Shown here piece by piece: positions 12,501 to 27,500 of a stretch of DNA of 64,000 nucleotides. The translations under genes were made by a program, and so were the position numbers. Each line of letters opens with the position of its first letter. The stretch's first letter is position 1. The notes under the pieces were generated by a model that was not told where the DNA came from, searched no databases, and saw nothing but the letters and a program-made list of their open reading frames with translations. The DNA is from Acanthaster planci (taxonomy: Eukaryota; Echinodermata; Asteroidea; Valvatida; Acanthasteridae): contig NW_019091373.1 in NCBI RefSeq assembly GCF_001949145.1, forward strand, positions 776,155 to 840,154, in the 5' to 3' direction.

Positions 12501-15500
12501 ACGTGCCAATTGGAGTGCCAAAAAGTGGCGAAGCACCCAAACTTTCAGATGCTATCAATGGAACACTGTTAAAGAGGTCAAGCTGAAACCTCATTTTAAC
12601 TCATTTGGTATGCCAAGGTATATTTAGTAATTTTTTTTAGGCAAATCGGAAAGGGGTCACTCACATGGAAGGGTGTGTGAATTGGCACAGAATGACCTTA
12701 AATCCCTGGACTGATCACTTAGCTCTGTAAGAGCAATTTCTATATAAGCTTATGGTGGTTGTTTGACAATCTGTTTTAGTCGAGCCCTTCCTTTACAATA
12801 AACTGTATATAAAATGTACACGCACAGCTAGAATTTAAGATTCCGCATTCTGAGAACGCATACATGCAGTCAGTATATCTGCAGTCTGTGACCTTTGAAT
12901 ATTTTACCCCCCAAAGTGGGAAATGTAAATTTTGCTGACTCTGCCAATCCTTCCTGAGACTTTCCTACTGATGCCTTGGGCACATTTTGACACCAATTCC
13001 GATGAAAACTCAGACCTCCAGATAGCCTAGAAGGTAACCTTTCCTGACGCAGTTATGGCATATTCTCCCATTCACTTCTGCACACCAAAACCCTCCTCGG
13101 GCACAAACAACTGCGTACATGACTCGTGACAGTAACACCACCACTTTTGGACCGATTCCAGGAGAGGAGGAGTTGATTCCCATAACACCTGAATACTCGT
13201 AGTGGCCCCCGTCAATGGTGGAAGAATCTGTACAGTTCTGGCTAATAAGTACGATGCTTTTCACTGCTCATGGTGGCCATTTAATAGTGTCCAGTGGTGG
13301 CTTGAATGGATTTGTCAACACAAAGAGTCAGTGTCTTTACATGCAAATCAAATTCTAAAACATCTGTCATTGGACAGGTTAGATTTGACACTGGGCAACC
13401 CCCTCTCCCAGATGAGAGCGGTTTGAATAAACCTTGACTCTTACGACATTCATGCAAGTTAAACATGATGACAAATGTTTCACAAGCAACCAAAACTGAA
13501 TGCAATGACATCTGGCATTACTGCGTAACATTACGTGATGTTTAATTTTCAATTCAATTTAACATTGTAGAATCCGGCTTCTTAGTGAGAAGTGACAAAA
13601 AACCCAAATATTAATGTGTTGGGCTAAAGAAGTGAAAATACCATTAATATGTAACTGACTGATTTTGAACACTTTGAACATTAGCAAGGCAAAATTTCAT
13701 ACTGAATGACTGAGACGCTTCTAGATGCTGGTTAGTCCAACTGATTCTACTTGCCATAAATTAACTGCAGCTGGAAAAACGTAATGAAATGAAAGGATTA
13801 ATTTGGTTTGATGCATGGATTAGAGCATTAAAAATGTACAAATGAAAAATAACGCTGCATTTGATCTGTCTATGTTAGATGTAATGCAAGTATACTAAAT
13901 TTTTTCTCTGCAATGTTTCTGACCTGCGACATCATTTTTTACGACAGACATGCTGAAAGGTGAACAGGGCCTGAGAGAGAGCACGGCATCCTATTTGTAC
14001 GTGTTACTGATGGTACATGTTACATATTTAAAGCATGCTGGATGAGCATACATGTACAGTAAATTCAAACCCAAACTCAAGCAGGGTGGCAAAATGTTTT
14101 GCAATGCACAGCAGGATTTTTAGTTCAGTAGCCCTCCTCAAACCAGGAGACATTCCTCCTCAAGAGACACTGATTTGACTAAACAGAGGTTGACATTAAG
14201 AAACCTGGAATAAAGAAAATGGAAATCCATAGCAACAGACACCAACCAAGGTACACCTAAGACGTTACAGCAGTGTTTGTATTATGATGAGGCAGGGAAC
14301 CAGGCCATAATGGCACTGTTGCTGGCAGCAGCGACCTACCTGAGGTGTGGCATCATCAAAGGTTCGAATTTGTTCGTAGGACGGACTGTCCACCTCATTC
14401 ACGCCCTCGCTGGCGCCCGGTGATGTAGCGGGCGCCATGGCAACCGTTACCTTGGGAGCGGGCTCCTCCATGAATATGGGTCTGGTGGCAGTCAGCTGGG
14501 CCTAAATATGTTGGGGATGACATGGGTGAGATGGATGGCTGACAATGTTGGATTGAGACATGTTGGGATGGGCAGGGTTGGCGTTCACAGTGTGTAGCAA
14601 AGCTGTCACCTTTTTGCAAGCACTGTTGCTTTATATTAATGCTAGTTATTTCAAAAACTGGCTGCGATTTTTACACGGCAAGTGTGCAGTCTGTTAGAAT
14701 TATGGACAGATGACAGGATGACTGGAACAAACGGCTGGAAGTTAACGGCATTACAGGAGCACTAAACTTAGAATTGCAAAAATTACTTTTTATTTGTAAA
14801 ACATGGAGAACAAAAAACGAATCCCATGAGCTCGATATTTTTCAAGGACTGTTTTGGTGAAATATTTTTGTTTTTCCATGTTTGGTTTGCTATTCCGCAA
14901 ACATTGTTCAGAGCGCAAATGTAGAATAAAGAAAACTGATGGAATTTAAAATAAAAAAAGGACAGAAATCGAAATCAACTTTTGTTTTTCCAATCCTACG
15001 TAGGATATTGCTGGCGTGATGGCAGAAGTTGCCAGTCCACGCTAGAAAAGAGTGTCCGAGTTCTTTTTTCTTACAAATTTTCCGTAAGTGTTGAAACACA
15101 AGGTGCAAATATTTTGAGATTGTAACCACCAACTGAAGAAAGAACTGTCATTATAAAAGAAAAGAAAGAAATTGACTCCTCAATGCATTTGTGCCAGACA
15201 GAAATGGACCGTGCAGCCTTTAATGGCCATGACAGGAAGTGATTCCCCTGTTGTGTGGCACCGTCTTACCTGGATCCAGTCATTGTATATCCTTAGAGCT
15301 TTCCTGACGGCCCCCGCCTCAGACATAGGCAGGAGGAATCCCTAGCAAGGAAGGAAAAAAAAATTGACGGGGCAGTATTTTAGGAAATGTGAGGTCTACC
15401 CACGCTTTGTGCATAAAATTGCACAGGGTTTTTATTTCTTGTTGCCATGAGGACTGTTTGATGCATCCTTGATTTTCTGTGACCTATCCTTGAAACCTTG

Positions 15501-18500
15501 TTTGGGGGTTTGGGATGGGGCATCATTTACAATTCAGCAGGAAAGGATTTCACTACTGCTAGGAATGAATCTCAATTATGAGCAAACGCTGAGGAAAAAA
15601 AAGGAACTGCTGGAAATTCAGAAGAGGAACTCTGTAACCAAGGAAAATAACAACTAAATACAATGTTTTTTCACAGGCCTTTCAAAGGACCATCAAAAAT
15701 CTTGAGTGCATCAAACAACATAACATATATATTTCTGAGTACAATTTGCTACCAAAAGTCACACGTTTTTGGTACAGCTTTCCACTTCCCCGCTCAGCAA
15801 GAGTGCTATTGTGTACAAACTGTACAAGGAAATTCCCAGCACAGGTTAATGTATCTTCTAGGATTGCTATGGCATCATCCAGGAATGAGATCGGGGGATT
15901 AAGATGAACCTGCACACCACACATCATCCAGATGAGGGGTTGTGACGATGGCATCTAGAAAATGCTGTGGTTCTTTCGGGTACCTTGTATAGCCAACAGG
16001 GGTCCTTGCCCAAATGGCAATGATAAAACTAGTCTTGTATTTAACTTCTGCAAATCCAGAAAGAATAAACAATCACATTTCTGGCTCACCTGCCTCAACA
16101 CCTCGTGGACAAAGTTGATGTTCCCCCGCGAGGAGTAGAAGACCTTCTGCACAATCTGCCGGGAGATCTCCAGCAGTTCCTCCTCCTCGGGGGACAGTGG
16201 GGCAGCCGGCACCAGACCTGCCGCGCTCCCGCTAGCTCCCATGAGAGCGTTCTGGTCCTTGCTGTTCAGGGTGGCACTGGGGCTGACTGTCTCACCATCC
16301 TTGATGAGCGAGGCATCCAGCTTGCGCTCTAGCGAGTCCTTCTGGCTCTCCTGTCTCTCCTCCTGCAAGGCACTGATTAACGAATTGATGGAGAGAGAAA
16401 ACAAGTTTAACCTCTTCACATAGGAGGAGGTGTAAACCAAAGATCATATGGCGCCGAAGGCACAAGATGGATAACTCTGCCCAAAAGATGTAATTACCAT
16501 GGGCGCCATTTGAGCAAGCGATACACCTGTGCAGTTTACGGTAATGCTTAGGCGTAGGCTCACCAGGTGCACATGCATGCCGCAGCGCCTTTGCATTAAT
16601 GTGCATTGCGCAGGCGTATCACTTGCTCAAATGGCTCCCATGCGACTACAACGTTTTACGTGTATTCCCTGTGAAGTTCGCCGCTTTGTGGCGCTATATG
16701 ATCTTTGGTGTAAACACAATCTGACCATGCACACAGGGAAAGCTGACAGGTTGAACCACCAAGCACACATTAAATTACTTGAGTGTTAACTTTACATACC
16801 ACATCTCGACATTCCTTTGCTTTCATGAAGTTAAGAAAACTTGAAAGATTTTTCTCGCACCATGAACACTGTATTAAAGCTAGATGTTTATTAGTGATTT
16901 CCTTGACTGTTTTTCAGCAGTTTGCTTCCCTTTGGTGACCCTAACACTAAAATGCCTCTAAACCTATTTTTCAGGGAGGGGGAAATCATGAGTTGACCTC
17001 ACTTAGTCCACACAAGGTTCACGCAACCAATATCTTGTGCACTCTTTTTGTTCTTTAGTCTACACAAGGACGGCAGAGTTGGCACTAAGTGAAAAATTGG
17101 CATGTTCCCAAATGGGAACGGGGAACAATGGTCAAAGCCTTTGCATACTTTACTCAGGAATGGCCCACTCCCATTAAGGAACAAAGTAAGTCTCCAAGGG
17201 AGCTGAAAACGTTCCTGAAAGGAGCAGTCCACAGGGAAAAGGAACATTCCAGCTTTTGACATTCAGGAGGTCAACAAGAATGTACAGTTCAGATGCCATA
17301 CCTGATGGTGCTATTTTCCGCCTTTTTGACAGTGATGAAGGACACCACCCACTGGACCACACTGACTCTACAAAGCAGCATGGGATCATAGCTGCCAAAG
17401 GTACTACTGAGAAGAGAACTGGAGGTGAATCGGGTGCCGGGTATCTCTGCAAGTGGACAAAACAGTGACAAAAAAATAACCGTGGAAACAACACACTATG
17501 ACTGGCCTTTTACCATCTGAGTAGAGACATTTATAATAACAACTAGATTTTTTGGTACGTGTTTGGTGTCTTCGAGTATCAGTGTTACAGTCGAACCCAT
17601 CAGAAGTCATTCACAAACCTTGTCATGAGAAGCGGGTCAATTCATGAGCCCTGTCACGGGAAATGGCCAAAGAACAGTTACAGTTTGCATTTGCTACAGT
17701 TCATCTGAATGGCTTGCATTGCTCTTGATGAACTCAACCACACTACTCAAATTTTGAAATTCCATTTATGGATTCCTAGGAATGACGTCAAAGTGCAGCA
17801 GTTTTAATATCTGCTCTTTTTACCTTGTTGCATCACATAAACACCTCTACGACTTTTTTTCTGGCATTGTTCAGTTGTTATCAACATTCAAGATTGTCAG
17901 AGTGGTGTGGTCAATGCAATGAACAGTGCTTAAGGAAGTTGGGAGGATCTTCTTTACCGAGATTAGGCTCGTAGAGGCTGGTGTCGAAGGAAAAACCGGG
18001 GAAGATATGGGGCAGGTAATACTGGCGGAAGTTGTCCAGGAGAAAGATGAAACTCTCCTCGTGCCTCCGCTGGTTCTTCCAGTGCATCTTCAGGAGCTGA
18101 GAGCAAAGATGGGCAAGAGGGACGAGGAACACACAGAGGCAACGTGAGAGGGAGCGTCTAGGTTGCTGTTACAGTCCTCATAGTTGAAGCCTGAGATTCC
18201 CACAATATTTTTCGTTTGCTTGTTTGGGTTTTTTGTGGAGGAGGGGAGGGAGGACCCTGCTTTCATCAAGCAATGGATCCATCTTTAATATTAAAGGAAC
18301 AACAAACAAGAATTCAAGGAGCAGTAGCAATTTTAAGGTCGTAACAGGTGCAATGATTAAAGGATAACCAATTTCAAAAGGATTCTGCTAGAGTATCAAC
18401 GCATGCACTGGGCATTGAATGCATCAAGCCCACACCCACTGAAGTTGAGTACAGCTTCCAACGGTCAGTTGGTCAGTTCAGTTGTAGGGTAAAATTGGAT

Positions 18501-21500
18501 GAAAATGAAATATCCACAAAACTAATCACCAGAGGCTTTCCGAGCCCCACAGCAGCATAGAGACTATGGTATATGTTTTATGTTTGCTTAAAGGGTCTTG
18601 CTGAAGTGCACTTGCTAAAGGCCAAAACAAGTCTGGTCAGAGCCAATTTGGCTCATCAGGCCGGCGTTTATCTCCGGTTTCCTTGGCATGAAACGACTGA
18701 GAATATTTTCTATTCCCCCCTGGATGGGATGCCAGTCCATCGCAGGTTGCTTCCCCAGCTAATGCTGGTACCCATTTATACTCCTGGGTGGAGAGAGGCA
18801 AGCAGGGGTGAAGAGGCTTGCCAAGGGTCACAACATACTGCCAGCTGCTGGATTCGAACCTCCAACCTTATGATTGGAAGCCACAAACCCTAACCACTTG
18901 GCCACATGCTCCCACTTGCGAAAGGCAGTTTGCTTTAATTCAGGCAGACTGCAGTCCCCACTTTCAGAAACCCACAGATGCAGGTGTGCTCAGGTGTGTT
19001 TTTTGTGTCTAACCTGTGAGACGCTGAAGTGCAGCACTGCCTCCAGCATGAGCCTGGTCAGATTGTCTGGCACCTTGTCTCCCGGCTGGCAAGGAATGAT
19101 GGGCAAGATCTCCACATCCTGAACTTGATCTGAAGCAAGCAGAGACCCGTGACAAATCAGGTTGCTTGTCAATGACCAGCAATAGCACATCTCTTGGCAA
19201 CTCTTCATCGAAAATAACTACAACACAGTTACATGCTGTTCATTATAATGGATATTACCTTAACTTAACATCTGCCAGTCAGACATGTCTGCACACTACT
19301 TACACGTAGTTCTGTTAGATTTTTTAACTCATAAGGATCTACAAAACACATTAATCACGACGCAGGTTTAAATTAATTTGTTCACAGTATTTTCAAAGAA
19401 ACCACAACCAACGTTGTGATTACTGAGAGGTTCAACCTGGCTTTCTAAAAGAAAGTTCAAATTTCTGTAACAAATATTCTTTTCTTTAATATAGGCAAAA
19501 AGTAGTACTTTCAGAAATGCAGCATGTATCTGCTGTGAGCACTTACAGTCTGAATTAACCACTGGCCGTATAATATGGGTCATGATGGATTCTAGGGGTG
19601 TGCCGTAAATGGTGGGAGGCGTAGGGAAACCATGAATAAGGGTCGCGTAGATCAGGTAGGCCTCCTCCGTTGAGTTCTCCTGCAGAGCCATGAACCACAG
19701 GAGAAAGAGCCGCAAGCCATCCATGCGGATCTGAAGAGGTGAGGACAAACATGGAGGGCAAACAAATAATACTATGCCATGGAGGATCGGTGGGAGCACT
19801 AAATCAACCTGTGTTGTGAGTGGGTGGGGTTTCTGAAAAGAACTGAGTGAAGTCAACGTTTTGAACCATACCATGCTGTGTCAATCTGTCTGAAATGTAG
19901 AGTGCAAAAGTTCTTTGGGGGACTTCACTCATTCACAGCTGCCATACTGAACTTTACCTTGTTGAGACATTCAATGCATACATGTACATGTACCTTGCCT
20001 AACAGCAATCATGAAAAAGACACTGCATTGGCTCTACGTGCCACTTTGACGACGTTCTTGTTTTTTCTTCAAAGGAACCAAGCAGCAAGTTTTCTCTCAC
20101 AGCCAAAAAGATACTTGTGATTCACGATGAGCTGCACGGCAAAATTGCCCATCTCTTATTTATTGTATTTTGTGTATCTATAGGATGGTGCATGACACCT
20201 AAAGTGACTGTTGTGGTTATGATTGATAAAATGATTGTTAGCCAACTTAGCCAATAAAATGTGGCACAAGTGGCGTTAAAAGTTTTAGGCTTTTAAAACA
20301 CCAACAGGCTAAGACAGAACAACACCAACAATTTAAAAACAAATACATGTACACGCAAAAACCTGCTTGAGCCCATGTGTTGGCTCGAGTGCCTGACATT
20401 TCATCTGAGTCGGATGGTGGCACTTTACCACCGATTGTCATGAGTACCCGGTGCATGTACATGCCGAGTACAGGGGAGACTGAGCTGCTACAGAACTGCG
20501 ACATGCACATGAACCACTACTAGGAAGTGCGCAGGACCTTAGCAGGAAGTGACATGCCACTATGATGGCTAGTGTTTACGCCTTTCATTTATAAGACAGC
20601 TTCAAGACTTTCACACCCTCAGCCACTTGCCACCTCGTTCTCTTCTAAATATTTATTCCAAGGCACACATTCCCTGAAATCTTCTCATGCACCCACAAGA
20701 TAAACATCTCTAATGACACATAATATAATGTACACGTATACATGCACTCTAGGTTCAATGGAATCCGTCTCTTCCCTGACACCTTTGTAACTGTACTTCT
20801 GGGTGAGGTATTTATGTCTTAATTAACAACAAAATGTAGGGGCTAGACACAGGGTTGACTTTGCAAGGTTTATACTAATTGAGGATACATGGAGCATAGT
20901 CCGGACACGAGTAGACCTACATACGTGTACATATTTACAAGGCATTGAACCACTGCCAACAACCTAATTTTTTAGCTAAGTATGCATACAATGTACAACA
21001 TGCACATGTTGGTCTACTGCAGAGTGTTAGATTTACACCAGTACGGGATGGTCCCTAAAAACACCATCCTTGGTAGCATGGTGTTTCAGTGTGCACAATG
21101 TGGATGCCCTTTACATACATACTGTACATGCCAACAGGCAGATCAAAAAAATTGTAGACAAAGTCGAATTCCTGGATTGAGTGCGTTTCGTGGTTTTATT
21201 GACAAAAGTGTTGGCATGTGGCCTGGCTTCAAGGATTTGCATACATGTATGCGTTTGTAGGGTTTGCCTGCCTACGTGGATCGCTGTAAGGTGCCGGCAA
21301 CAACCTGTGTGCACCAAAACACTGTACCGCCAAGGATGCCTCACGACCAAGACTAGTAACAGTGATGCAAAATGGATAGAAACCCACTGAGGTCCATCCA
21401 AAAGGATCCATGATAACACGAGAAACCAGTCGCTTGACTCTTGTCCATCATTATAGTGTACCATAGCACCATCAATGTACCATACTGGTACATGTGTGCA

Positions 21501-24500
21501 TGTACAGTCCAATGAGTCCATGACACTGAAGTACATGTACATGTATTCGTGTTGGAATGTAAGTGAATACATGTAAAGCATACACAAAATGCATGTAAGT
21601 GCACCCATTTACATGTAATTGGAATTAGATCTGAAGTTTCTCAGCCACTGACATCACAGGCCAATTCTCTGGGAATAACAGTGTCACCTCCTGTTTGGAT
21701 GATTGGTTCCCCATGCACACAGATGGCCCTGGAGGGGACAGGGTCAGGTACATACACGTACATGTATTGCACCATGCCCCTTCTACAGTGCACCTGGACT
21801 GTGCGCTATCCGTCTCTGGCTCTAGACATCTCCCAATAAACTTATACGCACTCCTGGTGGAATGCTCAACAGTCCTGTGGAAGGTCACATTTGCATAAAT
21901 GTGCAAAGATGTTCCCTGGATAGGTCCACTTTTTTTGGTGGCTATTTTTGTCTTCCACCAAAATAGGCCATTATACCGCCATACCCTGTGCAGTACATGT
22001 ACAGTGTATATCACGTACACAACAGGTACCCGGTCCTGACATGCATTTTGATGATTCATACACGCGATAAGGTCATTTTGCAACTGAGCATGGCATGAGA
22101 TTCTAGTTGATGAAAACTGAAACCAAAACAACTGAGCCAACAAACAGGTTCAACAGTACACAAAGGAAGGATTATGTAGCTATTCAAGCCACTATGACAA
22201 TGACTCGGGTGCCACAAATGAAAACCGAAACACAAGATCAAGACAAGGGCAACGTACACAGCATTTGTACCCTATTTTTGTCTGAGCTGATGAACCTGAA
22301 TTTACAACTGTTCCTGCTTGGATGAGTCGGTCAATTTTTTTTCTATTTGCTCTCGATTTTGAATCCATTTTCTTCTTGAAAGTGAACGATGTAACATACA
22401 TTACATACATGTGCATAAACATTTTCTAAGTCAAGCCACAAAAAGAAAGAATTCTTGGAGAAATTGGCAGCCCTTTGTACATGAAATGCATAGATGTACC
22501 ACAGCGCCCAATTACACAGCATCTTGTGCATTCTAAGTAGCACAGGTAGCTTGGCACTGCTATTTGGCTGCAAGAACTGCATGCTTTGTACATGCAAGTA
22601 AGAGCTTGCAACTTCTGAGTTATTGGATCAGGTGGTGCTGACATGTGGGGGTGGAATTTTCAACTGGGAATTAACCTCGAGTTGAATATGAGTCAGTAGC
22701 GGTGGGAACACAAATTACCAGGGAGTGCTCAAAAATGACAACTTTCTGGGGTTCATTTCTGGTTGGTCTGTTTCAACACTTGTACATAAATTATAACATG
22801 GAACATGTACACCAGTCCTCAGGCCATGTAATGCATGGGCCAGTGGTTATCACAGAGAAGGGGGAGGCTGATGTCATTATGGGGACACTGCTGCCATGTT
22901 TCTTATTAACTGAATGTGGCCATACAATCCAAATGACAGGATGACCTTCCACAGCCAGGGAAGGACGGGCTCTTTTAGAGATGAAAAAAATGTGACAATT
23001 GTTTTGGCAAAAAAAAATCCCCATTTTGAGAGTTTTCTTAAGCTTACCTTTAGACAATTGCCAACATGGAGTAATGTCTTCAAGATCCGCCCTGCATGTT
23101 GAAAATACACACGGAGGAAAAATAATTAGCCAAAGGTGCCTTACAAGGGTGCCGTATGGAGGCCTAGATATATACAATCTGTACAAAGAATTCTTTTTGG
23201 CTGTTACCGAATTCAAGACTTGAATACTGTAAACTGGCATTATAAAGGAATATATACTCTGTTTAATTCTAAAGTGAAATCACAAGTAAATGTACTTTCT
23301 AAGACATCCAGTGACAAACTTTTCCGTGGACGAAAAGTTACCTGACCCTCCCCCCCCAAAGTTACAATCACACATCCCTTAACCAATTTTTCAGAGAGTT
23401 ATTTTCCCTAATTTCCGAAGATCAATGTACATAAGTGCAGTGCAAGGAACATATCCAAAAAATCAAGGCACATACAGTACATGTACAAGCCACACGTGCA
23501 CAACTTAATTCCAATCCACATGATGATCAATTTCTGAAACAAATTGACTTCCTGGTATTCCCATTCTCTGGAACACTGACAACATGTACATACATGTATC
23601 ATACATGTACACTTACATGTGTCTACACTGAGCTATCCCTGTTTGCATGCATGCTTATGAAACTTATGAAGTCTTCTCAAATGGCACACTAAACATGTAC
23701 ATGTACTTCTCTTCCTCTTAAAGGCAGGGGCGGATCCAAGAATTGGGGGGGGGACGAGTGTCAGGCTGGAGATTTTTTTGTAATGTCTCTTTTTTGTGGA
23801 CAAATGGAAACAATGATGAAACATTACACGACATTGACTGTTTACAATGGTATTGGTGTGCTTACTTTAGTGACCTTTTAAAATTATTGTCCCATTTTTT
23901 AACCTTGTTTTTGTCTCAGAGTGGGGGAGGGGACTTCAAACCTCCCCGCCCCCTGCATCTGACTCTCCTGGTCCTAGGATGTGCTGCTGTATAAATTTGA
24001 TGTGCATGCACAAATTTCAAAAGAATCTTTGTATTAACCATAGCCTTTGAAAAGGACAAAAACGTTGCTTTAATTTTTTTTCAGGGATAATATTACAAAA
24101 ACTGTCAAAAATGATGGAAGTCTTACTTTTGAGACCATCAGCCATAAACCCCTTCACAGAATTAACCATTTATGAGTAGACAAAGAAATGTGTAACTACT
24201 TTAGTGTTACAGTTGAGACCGAGACCCCTTATGAAGACCATCACAAGGCCTCTGTCTGAATTCAAGTCCCAAGCATGCCAAGTTACCCTACATGTATCCG
24301 AACTGCAACAAAAGCTCTCCTTTGTCATCGTTTGTCCTTTTACATGTACAGGTATTTGAGACTGGTCTTGTGTCTAGTCTTGTGACAATCTGACTTAAAC
24401 ACTTATGTTACAATGGTATGGTACAACTTGCTTGTACACACACCACACATAATGTACATGAACCTCAAATTTCTCTCGTTCCCAGTGTGAATAGTATTTG

Positions 24501-27500
24501 ATTCCTCCTCAATAATTTAGAAAATGTATACAAGCACTGATGGTGTGCACAAAAAGGCCTACTGTAACCCCGCCCACTGTTTATTAAAATTATGTAAACA
24601 TGCACGTACATGTACCAAGAGTACTTCAAACCTCTTAAATCATATACTGAATGGCACTATAAATGATGGAATTTGCTCACTCCATTCAGACTTTGATATT
24701 TCATACCATGGCCCGGCCAAGTCATGATAGGCTTCTTTCAAAGCCTCCACACTGAATGCACACTGCACATGTACAGTAGTTGCAGAAGTGTTAAATGCCC
24801 AGAGACAGTATGTTTCACATGCACATCTAGACTGTGGCCTTGGAGAAATCCATTGATTTTGCCACAAATGCAAGTGTATGCGTACATTGTGAGGTGACAT
24901 TAATGTACATGTAATGCAAAACCATAAAATGTACTCGTACATGTTAAGATCTGCTCTAACGACTCTTTCTTTATAGTTTGAGACGACGATACCCAATGCT
25001 GGATATTCGTACAAGGTATCTCAGGAAATTATGTCATGATGTACAGTAACAGGTGCTGTCCATCCTTTAAAACATGTACATGTATGTGTAACAGTAGTAC
25101 ATGTACGTTCAGCAAAGTATACTACAATATGAACAGTTGCATGTACGATATAAATCAGGATGTGTCCATGTAGACTTTATGTACATATGTACGTATTCCT
25201 CAAAGCCAAAGGTACGTACATTGTTTACACTGTGCTTGCATACATACACACATATATCTACATGTACATGTACGGTATATGCACAAAGCACCGTGCCGAT
25301 ACATGTACAAATGCTGCAATGCAGTCCTGCAAAGTGGTGCTCATGTACATGTAGAATGGAGGAAGGAAACAATTAGTGACTGGCATTTTACTAAACCTCA
25401 CTGTACAGCTACTGTACTGCAATGCTAGATCCCCGGCAATGCCATGACTATCACATGGCTTCCCTTACAAGCTGTGACGGCCTTTTCCCAATTTGCAGCG
25501 ATGAAACTTGAATGATTATGTGACAATTAGCACCTCACTGTCATTATTTTGGTAAATCTACACTAATGGACCAGAAACAAATATGTAATATGCAGTCTTG
25601 TTCCCCAAATCTCCTTGACAAACGATCAAGCTTAAAGCACCATAAATATATACAGACGTGTGCAAAGATCCATTTTCCTTATGAAATCAACAAGATACAT
25701 GCACAATTCCTCTTTTATGTGAAACAAATTTGAAGGAGGCCAACAGCCTACAGTTATAAATGCATACTGCTCGTACATTTTGTACAAGGCACACTGTAAA
25801 TTGGGCATGGGCTCCACTAAACTGGACTCAATAACCTGATGGTATTGTACTTTCCTTTCCGGAAAAACGTACAATCAATTTTACGTGTCTCTTCCCCTTT
25901 AAACCTAATTCCATACAGAGTGAGCAAAGTCATGTTAAAATTGGACTTGAGTGTGGCAAACAAAAGGGGTCTGCGAAGAGCATAATTCAGTTTTAAAAAT
26001 TACATTTGTTTTGGTAAGTATGATCTTAGCAATTTTAAACTAAAAAAACAACATTTTTAAGGGGAAAAAAAACGCTCACTTTTAAACACGTGCAAAGTAC
26101 AGTGCCAGTTCATGTACCGGTATCTGTAAAGCCCCATCCCACACCACTCCCCAGTAGACAGAAAACCACAGTCAGCGTCAAACTTGTCATACCGTATTTG
26201 AATCAGGGCAGGGACTGTTTCAGGCGGCTACATATATGTGTGTGTGACCCCTCGGTCCTGTTCCTCAGATGTCTCACCGAGGTCAGAAGGCTACAATCAA
26301 ATTACTCTAGGTTGTTTCTCGCTCCCAACTACACAGTCTCCGGTAGTCAAGATGACAGAGAAACCAACCACTGACAGAAACAAGACACCTGCATGTCATT
26401 TGGCAGGACGAAGATGACATATGCGTCTTACAGTTGTCTCCCCCCCCCCTATTTTTTTGGGGGGGGAGGGGTATGCTATGAATCATGGAACTATGACCGT
26501 AACAGCAATGACACTGCATGCTAACTTTATGATCAACAAGTGAATTGAACCGTAGAAGAAGGAACACAGTGGAGTTACATGTACAACTTGGGGTACTTCA
26601 ACCCACTTGATTGTCACTGCTGCAGTCTTAAAGACCACCTGTTCAACAACCCATCCACATTAACAACAGATCAGCAGGGCTGTTGCACCCTAAAATAGCA
26701 GCCATATTGCATCATGGGTAATACCACACTTTATGCATATGCATGTGCAGTGACACGTGTGCTGTGGAGACTTCAAAATGTCTAGCCACATGGCAGATTG
26801 CACAATCAAAAATGATTTTTGCGATAGTTTGATTGATTTTAGCAATATGATTTGTACTCATGAATCTGGTGCTACATGTAGTTCTTAATGCCTTAACCAC
26901 TTAGCGCCAGAGTATGTATCAATTATCATTTTTTCCATTTTCAAAATTCTTCAAAAATTCATCATTTCATTTAACGGACGTTTATGGCCACACAAAGTAA
27001 TCTTTAGGTACTACTCTAAGTTGACAGGTGACCTTCATTGACACCCGAGTATTTCAGCCAGGCCTGCAGCCTTTTAAACAGAGCCCAGATTGTGCAGTGT
27101 TATCTAACTTTCTTTTGTTCACGAACCTTCCACAGTGCGCTGCTGACCTCTTTTCAATAGGGGCCAGATTAGCGTGCAGCAGTACTGTGTGGCTCATCGC
27201 TGTGGTGGTGGAGCACTTTTGTCCCCGGTGGTAATCCGCTCACTCTAAATGCCCCAAATCCTGGTATACGGTTTCAAAACAAGGCTGGATTATCACCACT
27301 TTTGAGAATGAAAAATGTCGATAATGCCCACCAGCCTGGTCTTTTGTTCGGAGTACGGTCTTTTGTCACAGGGCCCTGTTCCCTTTGTCCGAGTTCGGAG
27401 ACCCCGGCCACGCATATAAAGCATACGTCTCCGATTCTGGAGTCCCCGGCAGGAAAAGGTTAAGGAATCAAAGTTTCTCAATTGTGGGGAAAAAAATTCA

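Noticed and set aside
24840-24905. Minus-strand peptide [10 protein letters not shown] resembling RalGAP-alpha RIHQRWQ
   Set aside because: No splice sites in the right phase. The true exon was found at 27880-27937.
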